Below, piece by piece: positions 8,542-17,114 of a stretch of DNA of 64,000 bases (its first letter is position 1; each line of letters opens with the position of its first letter). The notes beneath the pieces were generated by a model, which worked only from the letters and a program-made list of their open reading frames with translations, had not been told where the DNA came from and ran no database searches. Position numbers and translations under genes: made by a program. The stretch spans positions 213,824-277,823 of the forward strand of contig NZ_QUCM01000003.1 of the NCBI RefSeq assembly GCF_003473545.1, written 5' to 3'. Origin of the DNA: Clostridium sp. AM22-11AC. GTDB lineage: Bacteria > Bacillota > Clostridia > Lachnospirales > Lachnospiraceae.

Positions 8542-9369
8542 CTACACTTGCATGCCTTCATCATTCTTCTGTATCAGCACTTCATATTCGTCACAGGGAG
8601 ACAGACTTCCTTTTGTAATGGCGATCCAGGGTTTCGGGATCACAAAACTGTCTTTCTCCCCTTCTACCTTCATTTCATCGATCCTTACAGCCGGAAGGAT
8701 CCCGCTGCTTCCTACGCAGCGGTAAGGTACATACATGACCCCTTTTACAACAGGACAGAGCCGTTTCATCAGCTCTGCAGTTGCCACATGGACCGGAATA
8801 CCGCTTGCAGGAGCTGTAAGATGGTTTCCTGTATCGATCAGTCCCCTGGTCTTTATTTTCTGGCCCTCATAAAGCAATGTGACATTCCGCAGATATTTCT
8901 GCTCCGTTTTTCTGTTTCCTGTGATCCTTAAAAGATCTCCTACCCAGAAGCAGAAACAAAAAGCTCCTGCTGCCAGAAAAAAACGGATGGAAAATCTTCC
9001 AGGCATCCAGTTTGCAACTTCCCTTCCCAGACTGCTCTCAGAAAGCGCCAGCATAACACCTCCTAAGACTACGGATATTAGATAGATCCCGCCTACTGCC
9101 CGGATCAGTTCTTTCCTGCTTCGGATCCCATAAGCAGTTACTGCCATAAGGCTTCCAACTGCCACGTAGGTTCCAAACATCTGCAAAAGCAGAGGAGTCT
9201 CTGGAAACACAGCCAGGACACAGGCCCATACAGCTCCTAAAACGGCTCCTCTTATCATATGTTTAAGGTCTGCGCGGTAAGAAAAAAGTCGGTTTAACAT
9301 GGCAAGTACCGCCAGATCCATAAACAGGTTCACTGCAAATATGACATCTATGTAAACTCTGTACACCAT
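8542..9369 (-). CDS. spoIIGA: SpoIIGA, sigma-E processing peptidase
   Basis: Membrane-embedded aspartic protease that removes the SigE pro-sequence after a signal from the forespore. The N-terminal half has five hydrophobic segments (residues about 5-150). The C-terminal half carries the catalytic GLIDTGNHLT motif, followed by the late GILPAVRIDEM stretch. Length 275 aa is normal. Upstream are a TATAAT box and Spo0A-type boxes. Operon partner: sigE. Confidence 0.95.
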   Translation of the reverse strand: MVYRVYIDVIFAVNLFMDLAVLAMLNRLFSYRADLKHMIRGAVLGAVWACVLAVFPETPLLLQMFGTYVAVGSLMAVTAYGIRSRKELIRAVGGIYLISVVLGGVMLALSESSLGREVANWMPGRFSIRFFLAAGAFCFCFWVGDLLRITGNRKTEQKYLRNVTLLYEGQKIKTRGLIDTGNHLTAPASGIPVHVATAELMKRLCPVVKGVMYVPYRCVGSSGILPAVRIDEMKVEGEKDSFVIPKPWIAITKGSLSPCDEYEVLIQKNDEGMQV

Positions 9370-9413
9370 CTTTCCTGGCTTTTTTCCACCTCCTGTGTTT
9401 TCATCTGAGGTAC

Positions 9414-9480
9414 ATTATAATCATTCTCAAGTGCAAAAGCTGTCGAAGTAAGGGGGAGAAATGGTTGTTTTTTTCGACAA
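9414..9480 (-). promoter_or_regulatory. spoIIG promoter with Spo0A boxes
   Basis: Minus strand: TATAAT at 9419-9414; a TCGACA hexamer at 9446-9441 gives a 21-bp spacer. A TGTCGAA core lies at 9441-9447 (plus strand), and a match to the Spo0A box, TTTGTCGAAAA, lies at about 9481-9471. The B. subtilis spoIIG promoter also has an overlong spacer and Spo0A boxes at and upstream of -35. Confidence 0.7.
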
Positions 9481-9530
9481 AAAAAGACCTCTCCCACAGG
9501 CTTTTTTCCTGTAGGAAAGGTCTTTTAAAA
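9479..9530 (-). terminator. Terminator of ftsZ
   Basis: Minus strand: an outer stem AAAAGACCT/AGGTCTTTT encloses an inner stem ACAGG/CCTGT, and seven T follow. The T tract runs straight into the upstream Spo0A box, so the end of ftsZ and the control of spoIIGA are interlocked. Confidence 0.8.
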
Positions 9531-9563
9531 TTCTTTTTGAAGTTTTATATTTGTGGATCCAAA

Positions 9564-10868
9564 TTATCTCTTATTCTTTAAGAAATCCGGGATATTGATC
9601 TGCATCTCTTTGTTTGCTGCCGGGCGGAAGGAAGGAGTGGTTCTTTCCTGTGCCGGAGCTGCTGGCTTTTCTGCTGGCTGGCTTCCTGCATTTCCTGCAT
9701 TGAAAGTTGGAGTAGCGTTGAATTTAGGGATGGTATATCCGGTTGTCTGCTGTGTATTTGGTGTAAATGTGCGGTTAAATGCTGGCTGTGCCGGCTTTGT
9801 AAAGGTTGGAGCTGCAGTTTCAGTTGCTGCTGCTTCGTTTGAAGCACTCTTCTCTGCTGGCTGTGCCTTATAGCTGTTAAGTCCGCTCATAACCTTGCTG
9901 ACAGAAGAAGTTGCGTTATGCTCGTCCAGTCCGGTAGCAATAACAGTAATGCTTGCTTCATCCTGTGCATTTTCATCATACATAGCACCGAAGATAATGT
10001 TTGCATCATCACCAGCCAGTTCCTGAACATAGCTTGCTGCGTCATTTGCTTCGATCAGGCTGATGTCACCGGAAATATTGATGATCACATGGCTTGCACC
10101 CTCAATAGTGGTCTCCAGAAGAGGACTGGATACAGCCTGCTTAACAGCCTCGATGGCCTTGTCATCACCTTTTGCCTTACCAATACCGATATGGGCAATA
10201 CCCTTATCGATCATAACAGTCTGGATATCTGCAAAGTCAAGGTTGATCAGACCAGGAACATTGATCAGGTCGGTAATACCCTGAACTGCCTGCTGAAGAA
10301 CTTCATCTGCTTTCTTAAGAGCATCCGGCATAGTTGTGCGGCGGTCTACGATCTCAAGAAGACGGTCATTTGGAATAACGATCAGAGTATCTACTGCCTG
10401 CTTTAAACATTCAATACCATTTAACGCATTCTGCATACGTGCTTTTGCTTCAAAACGGAAAGGCTTTGTTACAACACCGACAGTAAGGATACCCATATCC
10501 TTTGCGATCTTTGCAACAACAGGAGCTGCACCAGTACCGGTACCGCCACCCATACCACAGGTAACGAATACCATGTCAGCGCCCTTTAATGCCTGGGAGA
10601 TCTCCTCAGAGCTCTCTTCTGCTGCCTTTTCACCAACTTCCGGACGTGCGCCTGCACCTAATCCCTTGGTCAGCTTCTCACCAATCTGCATAGCGGTAGG
10701 AGCCTTACAGAACTGCAGTGCCTGCTTATCAGTATTGATACCGATAAATTCAACACCTGCGATATTTTCATCGATCATGCGGTTTACAGCGTTGTTTCCT
10801 GCGCCACCTACACCTACTACGATAATTCTTGCAGCATTCTCTGACTCATTTATTTTAATCTCTAACAA
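9564..10868 (-). CDS. ftsZ: Cell division GTPase FtsZ
   Basis: Tubulin-like GTPase that forms the Z ring. From the chosen TTG at 10868 (434 aa): [13 protein letters not shown] near the N-terminus, [12 protein letters not shown] (tubulin signature, about 107-118), [13 protein letters not shown] and the T7-loop region [12 protein letters not shown] low-complexity Ala/Pro/Thr linker (about 315-420) leads to the C-terminal peptide [11 protein letters not shown], which binds partner proteins. TTG is preferred because GGAGGA lies nine bases upstream; the GTG at 10901 would place that SD inside the gene. It has its own SigA promoter, although it follows ftsQ. Confidence 0.97.
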   Translation of the reverse strand: MLEIKINESENAARIIVVGVGGAGNNAVNRMIDENIAGVEFIGINTDKQALQFCKAPTAMQIGEKLTKGLGAGARPEVGEKAAEESSEEISQALKGADMVFVTCGMGGGTGTGAAPVVAKIAKDMGILTVGVVTKPFRFEAKARMQNALNGIECLKQAVDTLIVIPNDRLLEIVDRRTTMPDALKKADEVLQQAVQGITDLINVPGLINLDFADIQTVMIDKGIAHIGIGKAKGDDKAIEAVKQAVSSPLLETTIEGASHVIINISGDISLIEANDAASYVQELAGDDANIIFGAMYDENAQDEASITVIATGLDEHNATSSVSKVMSGLNSYKAQPAEKSASNEAAATETAAPTFTKPAQPAFNRTFTPNTQQTTGYTIPKFNATPTFNAGNAGSQPAEKPAAPAQERTTPSFRPAANKEMQINIPDFLKNKR

Positions 10869-10959
10869 GATACTTGTCCTCCTTCTTAAAACCCTGCTCA
10901 CAGAACATGGGACTGTGTTTTTTCTATAATTAATGTTTCTGATTTCTAGCCTAACTAAT

Positions 10960-10988
10960 ACTATATTTTATTTTCCAGAAAAAATCAA
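10960..10988 (-). promoter_or_regulatory. Putative SigA promoter of ftsZ
   Basis: Minus strand: TTGATT (10988-10983), 17-bp spacer, TATAGT (10965-10960); about 90 bases upstream of the TTG start. Confidence 0.6.
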
Positions 10989-11069
10989 CCCTGAATTTAC
11001 TTTTTTAAGCATTGTCAAGCGTTTAACCGAGCGTTGTGCTTGCACATAAGCACGGTTAGACAGTTGACT

Positions 11070-11804
11070 TTATTTTAATTTAAAAGGAATGGTCCCGTCA
11101 TTTCCCGTATCTGAATATCCATCCAGTTCCAGGGTTCCCTTTTTATCCTTTAATTCCGGGTGGTCTCTTAGAATATCATTTAAAAGAGACAGTTTTCCGT
11201 CAACATCTCCTCCGTCTCCCAGTGTTACCTCCATCTGGCCAATGGTAAGGGAAGGTTGTCCTGAAGAACCAAAGCGGATCCGGTCTACCTGGATATGATA
11301 GACTGAAAGCTGCTGGGTCAGATTTAAGATCTCCTCGAATATTTTGGGATCTTTTACAGGAAGATGCTGATACAAAACAATACGGCCAAATTCCAGGCCT
11401 GTGATCCAGGGCACACCCGGAAGGCAGTCCGGTGAACTTTCTACTATAATACCATCCCTGTCAAAATACATGTAACTGCTCATATAAGACACATAGCCTA
11501 CAATGCTTTTGTCATAAATGATCACCTCTGCCTTAAAGGGACCATGAAAAACGATCTTATATTTCTCCACAAAAGGGATCTGTCTGTGGGGCTGTGTTTT
11601 ATCCCTGATAAAAGCCAGGATCGTATTGTTTCCCCACCGTCCGGAAAACAGGATATTTTCAATCTGCTCCGGCGTATAGCGGTTACTTCCTGACACGCTT
11701 ACTTCTTTTATGCGCAGACCAAACACCAGGACCGCCGCAAGCAGCAGAACAGCTGCGGCGATCCCTACCCATTTATAGCTTTTTCTCTCTGCTCTTCTTA
11801 TCAT
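11070..11804 (-). CDS. ftsQ: FtsQ/DivIB, divisome protein with POTRA domain
   Basis: Bitopic division protein: a short basic cytoplasmic tail, one membrane helix (about 13-30), then a POTRA-type domain beginning IKEVSVSGSNRYTPEQIENIL and a beta domain that binds FtsB/FtsL-type partners. 244 aa is typical. Its ATG overlaps the murA stop by 4 bases (ATGA). It is the last gene of the mraZ-led operon. Sequence divergence in the beta domain is usual for this family. Confidence 0.88.
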   Translation of the reverse strand: MIRRAERKSYKWVGIAAAVLLLAAVLVFGLRIKEVSVSGSNRYTPEQIENILFSGRWGNNTILAFIRDKTQPHRQIPFVEKYKIVFHGPFKAEVIIYDKSIVGYVSYMSSYMYFDRDGIIVESSPDCLPGVPWITGLEFGRIVLYQHLPVKDPKIFEEILNLTQQLSVYHIQVDRIRFGSSGQPSLTIGQMEVTLGDGGDVDGKLSLLNDILRDHPELKDKKGTLELDGYSDTGNDGTIPFKLK

Positions 11805-13066
11805 CCCGTATCACTCTCCATCCAGCTTATCTTTCCTCCCAGGGCATTTATATCCCGGCAGATGTCTTCGTATCCCCTGACAATATGGCTGCAATCTTCT
11901 ATCACAGTTTTTCCTTCTGCCCCCAGGGCAGCCACTGCTAACGCTGCCCCGCCTCTTAGATCCAGTGCCTTTACTCTTGCTCCTTTTAAGGGATATACTC
12001 CCCTGACCCAGGCATCTTTTCCTTTACAGGTGATATCGGCTCCCATTTTTCTTAAAGCTGCCGCTGTTCCGAAACGGTCCTCAAACACCTGCTCCCGGAT
12101 CCTGCTCTCTCCTTTGGCACATGCAAGAAAAGCCATAAAAGGGGATTGAAGATCCGTAGGGAACTCCGGATAAGGTCCTGTGCACACAGAAAGGGCTTTT
12201 GGACGGTCTTTCATGGAAATATGAAGAGAAAACTCTTCTTCCCGTACATTTGCTCCTGCTTTTCTCAAAAGTTCAAGAGGAAGTTTCAGCTGTTTTGTGT
12301 TTACTTCTTTTAAAGAAATATTTCCCCCGGCTGCCATAACTGCCGTACTGTAAGTCCCGGCCACGATCCGGTCCCCTTCTATTTTCCATACACTGTCGTG
12401 AAGTCTTTTTACTCCCTGGACCATCAGATGCTCGGTTTCCATCCCACAGATCACAGCACCCATGCCATTTAAGAAATGACATAACTGGCTGATCTCCGGT
12501 TCTTTTGCCGCATTGTGGATCACTGTCACCCCATCTGCCAGAACAGCTGCCAACACGGCCTGTTCCGTAGCGCCTACACTGGGATAGGAAAGTTCTATTT
12601 CACAGCCCTTAAGACCGTTAAAGGCTTCTGCCTTATACTGTCCGTCCTCTTCTTCTATTATAGCTCCCAGTTTTTCAAGGACCATCAGATGCAGATCTAC
12701 CGGTCTTGCACCGATCAGACAGCCGCCGGGAAAGCTGCACCTTCCCTCTTTCATCCTTCCAAGGAGAGCTCCCAAAAGGATAATGGAAGAACGCATTGCT
12801 TTTACATACTTTCCCGGAACCTCTGTACGGTCCACAAAAGCAGCATCGATCACCAGACGGGAACCCGTTTTCTCGCAGCGGCACCCTATCTCCCTTAAAA
12901 TATCTGTCATACACCGGGTATCTTCAATATCCGGCACATTATAAAGCACTGTAGTCCCTTTGTGGAGCAGAGCCCCGGCCATAATGGGGAGTGCGCCGTT
13001 TTTTGAGCCCTGTACAGAAATCTCCCCTTCCAGTGGATTCATCCCATAAACCTGAATTGCAGCCAA
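11801..13066 (-). CDS. murA: UDP-N-acetylglucosamine 1-carboxyvinyltransferase MurA
   Basis: Transfers enolpyruvate from PEP to UDP-GlcNAc, the first committed step of murein synthesis and the target of fosfomycin. EPSP-synthase-like fold, 421 aa. The N-terminal substrate loop VQGSKNGALPIMAG (Lys22-Asn23) is present. The active-site Cys116 lies in PGGCLIGARPVDLHL, so fosfomycin sensitivity is expected. LDLRGGAALAVAALGAEG is the late conserved block. The start is TTG with GGAGGTG upstream. It sits between ftsW and ftsQ; some Firmicutes place it elsewhere. Confidence 0.96.
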   Translation of the reverse strand: MAAIQVYGMNPLEGEISVQGSKNGALPIMAGALLHKGTTVLYNVPDIEDTRCMTDILREIGCRCEKTGSRLVIDAAFVDRTEVPGKYVKAMRSSIILLGALLGRMKEGRCSFPGGCLIGARPVDLHLMVLEKLGAIIEEEDGQYKAEAFNGLKGCEIELSYPSVGATEQAVLAAVLADGVTVIHNAAKEPEISQLCHFLNGMGAVICGMETEHLMVQGVKRLHDSVWKIEGDRIVAGTYSTAVMAAGGNISLKEVNTKQLKLPLELLRKAGANVREEEFSLHISMKDRPKALSVCTGPYPEFPTDLQSPFMAFLACAKGESRIREQVFEDRFGTAAALRKMGADITCKGKDAWVRGVYPLKGARVKALDLRGGAALAVAALGAEGKTVIEDCSHIVRGYEDICRDINALGGKISWMESDTG

Positions 13067-13152
13067 AAAGGCACCTCCGCAGAAAATGTGTATCTACTTT
13101 GATCATATGCCCTGATGGCTGCTTATGTGCATGGCCAGCTGATTTCTGACCC

Positions 13153-14448
13153 TTATTTTTCCAGCCGGATCCGGTTGGATACGCTTAAAACAATTCCCAT
13201 TTCCATCATGATAAACAACACCGATGTACCTCCATAACTGATAAAAGGAAGGGTGATACCTGTATTGGGAATGGTATTGGTTACTACGGCAATATTTAAA
13301 ACTACCTGAATGGCAATGTGCCCCATAACACCCACTACTAAAAGAGCTCCAAACAGATCCGGTGCATTATTTGCAATGACCATAAAACGGAAGATCATAA
13401 ATAAGAACACCAGAATAATGGATATGGCGCCAAACAGCCCCAGTTCCTCACAGATGATAGCAAAGATCATATCATTCTGTGACTCAGGAAGAAAACCTAA
13501 CTTCTGGATACTCTGTCCTAAGCCCTGTCCGAAAAGGCCGCCGGAACCAATGGCATATAATCCCTGAAGCACCTGGAAACTTTTTCCTTCCGGGTCAAGC
13601 TCCGGATTTAGCCATGCCTCAATACGGCGGTACTGGTAAGGCTGCAGCAATTTGATCTGCATCAGCGCTTTACCGATGGGTCCGGCACCTGCTAAAATGC
13701 CCATTGCTAATGCTGCCAGACTGTAAAACGGCCACTTGATCTTACATGCCACAAACAGCATGACAAAGCCAATACCTACCAGGATGATACCGGAACTCAA
13801 GTTGTTGGCAGCAACCAGTCCGGCAATCGGGAGCGTCATAAAAGTCACGTTCCTCATATACTTCCACTGGTTGATCTTATCACCTTTCACTGTGATATAG
13901 GACGCCAGCATAATGATCAGGGCGATCTTTGCAAACTCTGTAGGCTGGAAACTGAAAGGTCCCACACCCAGCCATCTTCTCTTTCCGTTTACAGCTCTTC
14001 CCACCAGTGAAACTGCTATCATCAAAGCATAGGACAGTGCATAGGAAGGAACTGCTACCTTTGCCAGCAAATGATAATCCAGTTTTGAGATCACCAGCAT
14101 AATGAAAAATCCGATCGCTGCGATCATCGCCTGTCTCTGCATAAAATAGGCACTGTTTCCATTGTATTTGGAGCTTAACTGCGCAGTATAAGAACTGGCA
14201 CTGTAGATCATGACCAGCCCAAATACAGTAAGGAAAATAATGATGAAAAGAAGACTGTAATCATAAAAATGACGGGGTTTTCTTTTCTTTCCCTCCTGGG
14301 CAACCGGCTGCTCATAAGCCTGCCCGGCTCCCGGATAAGAAGCAGGCCGTCCCGGCTGTACATAACGCACCTGCTCATTGCCCCTCCTTACAGGAACTGC
14401 CTGCTGCGCAGGGGCGGGGCGGTTCTTTCGCCGTTTCTTTCCCGCCAT
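13153..14448 (-). CDS. ftsW: FtsW/SpoVE-type SEDS lipid II polymerase
   Basis: SEDS glycosyltransferase that polymerises lipid II with a class B PBP. 431 aa with ten predicted membrane segments after a basic, Pro/Gln-rich 60-residue cytoplasmic tail. Family signatures: VNGKRRWLGVGPFSFQPTEFAKIA and NTGITLPFISYGGTS near the C-terminus. The long tail is unusual beside FtsW of B. subtilis. FtsW and SpoVE cannot be separated by sequence alone; position in the dcw operon favours FtsW. Follows murD by 13 bases. Confidence 0.93.
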   Translation of the reverse strand: MAGKKRRKNRPAPAQQAVPVRRGNEQVRYVQPGRPASYPGAGQAYEQPVAQEGKKRKPRHFYDYSLLFIIIFLTVFGLVMIYSASSYTAQLSSKYNGNSAYFMQRQAMIAAIGFFIMLVISKLDYHLLAKVAVPSYALSYALMIAVSLVGRAVNGKRRWLGVGPFSFQPTEFAKIALIIMLASYITVKGDKINQWKYMRNVTFMTLPIAGLVAANNLSSGIILVGIGFVMLFVACKIKWPFYSLAALAMGILAGAGPIGKALMQIKLLQPYQYRRIEAWLNPELDPEGKSFQVLQGLYAIGSGGLFGQGLGQSIQKLGFLPESQNDMIFAIICEELGLFGAISIILVFLFMIFRFMVIANNAPDLFGALLVVGVMGHIAIQVVLNIAVVTNTIPNTGITLPFISYGGTSVLFIMMEMGIVLSVSNRIRLEK

Positions 14449-14461
14449 TGTCTTTTACCTC

Positions 14462-16018
14462 CTAAAGCGCCATGACGCATTCTTTAAAGACGCGCCCGCG
14501 TTCTTCATAATTTTTAAACATATCCCAGCTTGCGCAGGCCGGACTTAACAGCACATAATCTCCTGCATCTGCATACACAGCGCATACCTGCACCGCTTCT
14601 TTTAAGTCCTCTGCATACATGATCTCTGTGAAACCATATTTTTTCGCGCAGGCTGCGATCTTATCCCTGGTCTTTCCGATCAGGACTAAATACTTCACCC
14701 TGCCGGCAAACTCTTTTGCCCACTCATCATAGGTGCTGTTTTTGTCATAGCCACCTGCGATCAGAAGAACAGGCCCCGGCATAGCTCTAAGTGCCTGGAT
14801 CGCCGCATCCGGATTGGTTCCCTTGGAGTCATTGTAATAGCGCACACCTGTACGCTCCCTTACAAATTCGATCCTGTGCTCAACCGGTTTGAATTTCCGG
14901 ACTGTTTCCCGGATCTTTTCAAAAGGTACTCCCATTAACAGGCCGATGTAGGCAGCTGCCATTACATTTTCATAATTGTGGCGTCCTAAAAGCTGCAGTT
15001 CCTTTACATTTACAAGGATCTGCTCTTTTGTTCCGTCTGCATAGACAATATTGTCTCCATCTAAGAAAAATCCCTCTTTCAGACGCTCACGGCTGGAAAA
15101 CCAGAATACCCGGGCCTTAAGACCGGAAAGAACTTCCTCCGGATCCGTTTCTTCAGCTTCTGACTCAGAAACAGTTTCTGTAACTTCTGTCTCTGACTGC
15201 TCTGGCTCTTCACCTGCAGTCTCATCTGGCTCCCTAAGATCTTCTGCACCATCTAGTCCGTCTTCCCGGGCCACAGCTTCTGTTTCTGTATCCGCTGCAT
15301 CCTCTGCAGGTTCCGGCTCTTCGATCCGGCTTTCTCCAAATTCCCTTAAAACAGGATCATCATAATTTAAGACCACTGCGTCTTTTGCAGTCTGGTTCAT
15401 GGTGATACATTCTTTGATGCGGATATAATTTTCCATAGATCCGTGACGGTCCAGATGATCCGGGGTGATATTTAAGATCGCGCTTACATCCGGGTGGAAA
15501 TCCATAATAGTCTCCAACTGGAAGCTGCTCACTTCCGCTACAGTCACAGACTGGTCTGTCATCTCTGAAACTTTGGATGTATAAGGCTCGCCGATATTTC
15601 CTACTACAAAGGTTTCCTCATACTGGGATCTTAAGATCGCGCCTGTAAGAGCTGTTGTAGTGGTCTTTCCATTGGTTCCTGTAATAGCAGCCAGTTTTCC
15701 CAGACCACACTGATATGCTAACTCGATCTCTCCCAAAACAGGGATCCCTGCTTCATCTACCACTGCCACAAACCCACTGTTTAAAGGAATTCCCGGACTG
15801 ATGATACAAAGTTCCACCCCTAAAAGATCCGAGCGCTTGATCTCACCAAGGACGATTCCCACTTTCGCATCTTTTCCGAACTTTGCCCGGATCTCATCTG
15901 TATTTAACGCTGTGTTGCCGTCATAAAGCACCACTTCGCCGCCTCTTTCAAGAACCAGCTTTGCAGCCGCAATGCCGCTGATGCCGGTTCCTGCAACCAA
16001 TACCTTGCTCTGGTTCAT
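14462..16018 (-). CDS. murD: MurD, UDP-MurNAc-L-alanine:D-glutamate ligase with an acidic insertion
   Basis: Adds D-glutamate to the murein precursor using ATP. Domain 1 starts VLVAGTGISGIAAAKL; the ATP loop is AITGTNGKTTTTAL (112-125); ILNITPDHLDRHG and YYNDSKGTNPDA with VLLIAGGYDKNSTYDEW mark domains 2 and 3. Length is 518 aa against about 450 usual. The excess is a single block at residues about 231-299 (15122-15328), rich in Glu, Asp, Thr and Ser, inserted in the central domain between DDPVLREFGES and LKARVFWFSS. All catalytic motifs are intact, so the enzyme should be active. Confidence 0.95.
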   Translation of the reverse strand: MNQSKVLVAGTGISGIAAAKLVLERGGEVVLYDGNTALNTDEIRAKFGKDAKVGIVLGEIKRSDLLGVELCIISPGIPLNSGFVAVVDEAGIPVLGEIELAYQCGLGKLAAITGTNGKTTTTALTGAILRSQYEETFVVGNIGEPYTSKVSEMTDQSVTVAEVSSFQLETIMDFHPDVSAILNITPDHLDRHGSMENYIRIKECITMNQTAKDAVVLNYDDPVLREFGESRIEEPEPAEDAADTETEAVAREDGLDGAEDLREPDETAGEEPEQSETEVTETVSESEAEETDPEEVLSGLKARVFWFSSRERLKEGFFLDGDNIVYADGTKEQILVNVKELQLLGRHNYENVMAAAYIGLLMGVPFEKIRETVRKFKPVEHRIEFVRERTGVRYYNDSKGTNPDAAIQALRAMPGPVLLIAGGYDKNSTYDEWAKEFAGRVKYLVLIGKTRDKIAACAKKYGFTEIMYAEDLKEAVQVCAVYADAGDYVLLSPACASWDMFKNYEERGRVFKECVMAL

Positions 16019-16080
16019 GTTGCTTTTAACCTCCTGTTCTTTTGATGTTCTCTCGGAGTTTTTGCTACGCCTCTTTTATC

Positions 16081-17049
16081 TTACAGCCCCAGGTAAGCGA
16101 TCATGCACAGAAGCGCTGTTACGATAGAAAATACAGCTACTACCCGTGTTTCAGACCAGCCGCACAGTTCAAAATGATGATGGATCGGAGCCATTTTAAA
16201 GATACGCTTTCCCCCTGTTTTCTTAAAATAAGTAACCTGGACGATAACGGAAAGCACTTCTACCAGGTAGATCAGTCCAATGATCGGGATAAACAGAGGC
16301 AGACGCATCATATAAGCTGCGGAAGCCACAAAACCGCCAAGAGCCAGGGAACCTGTATCTCCCATAAATACCTTTGCCGGATAAACATTAAAAAGCAGAA
16401 AGCCCAGTAAGCTTCCTACCACTGCTCCTGTAATAGGACTGATCCCCATATTTTCCCCGATGGCTACGATCGTCAGGAAAGTAGCTACCAGAATGGTAAC
16501 GCTGGTACAGAGGCCATCCAGTCCGTCTGTAAAATTTACACCATTATCTGTACCAAGAGTGATAAAAAACAGAGCTGGTACAAATAAAATACCAAGGGAT
16601 AAGAATTTACCATTTTCAAAACCGCCTGTAAAGGGGATCAGCATATCAATGCCCACTTCTCCGCTGTGCAGCAGATACCAGGCAAAAATACCGGTAATGA
16701 TAAACTGACCGATCAGTTTCTGGATCGGATTTAAGCCTTCGGACCGTTTCATGATGATCTTGATATAATCATCTAAAAATCCGATGATACCAAATCCAAC
16801 GGTCATAAACAGCACCGGAATGATCCTTGGATATGACGGGATGTAAAAAACAGATGTAATGATAATGCTGGTCAGGATGATCAGGCCACCCATTGTAGGA
16901 GTTCCCTGCTTCTTTAAATGGCTCTGTGGACCGTCATCTCTTACCTGCTGGCCAAATTTCAGTTTGTGAAGAAACGGTATGATAACCGGGCACAGCAGCG
17001 CGCTGACAGCAAATGCGATAATAATAGCTAATATTGTTTCACGAATCAT
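16081..17049 (-). CDS. mraY: MraY, phospho-MurNAc-pentapeptide translocase
   Basis: Membrane enzyme that makes lipid I from UDP-MurNAc-pentapeptide and undecaprenyl phosphate. Ten predicted helices; signatures QVRDDGPQSHLKKQGTPTMGG, the catalytic GFLDDYIK aspartates, NFTDGLDGL, MGDTGSLALGG and APIHHHFELCGW are all visible. I chose ATG 17049 (322 aa), preceded by GAGGTG; ATG 17067 has no SD. Lies between the second PBP gene and murD in the usual dcw order. Confidence 0.97.
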   Translation of the reverse strand: MIRETILAIIIAFAVSALLCPVIIPFLHKLKFGQQVRDDGPQSHLKKQGTPTMGGLIILTSIIITSVFYIPSYPRIIPVLFMTVGFGIIGFLDDYIKIIMKRSEGLNPIQKLIGQFIITGIFAWYLLHSGEVGIDMLIPFTGGFENGKFLSLGILFVPALFFITLGTDNGVNFTDGLDGLCTSVTILVATFLTIVAIGENMGISPITGAVVGSLLGFLLFNVYPAKVFMGDTGSLALGGFVASAAYMMRLPLFIPIIGLIYLVEVLSVIVQVTYFKKTGGKRIFKMAPIHHHFELCGWSETRVVAVFSIVTALLCMIAYLGL

Positions 17050-17114
17050 AAAGCACCTCAATCTCATATGTATGTCTTATTTGGTAAATAGTATACGTCT
17101 TTTTTGCAGAATAA

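Noticed and set aside
10895..10925. Terminator-like hairpin CACAG/CTGTG with T tract on the plus strand
   Set aside because: No plus-strand gene ends here; it lies in the ftsZ 5' leader and the stem is only 5 bp.
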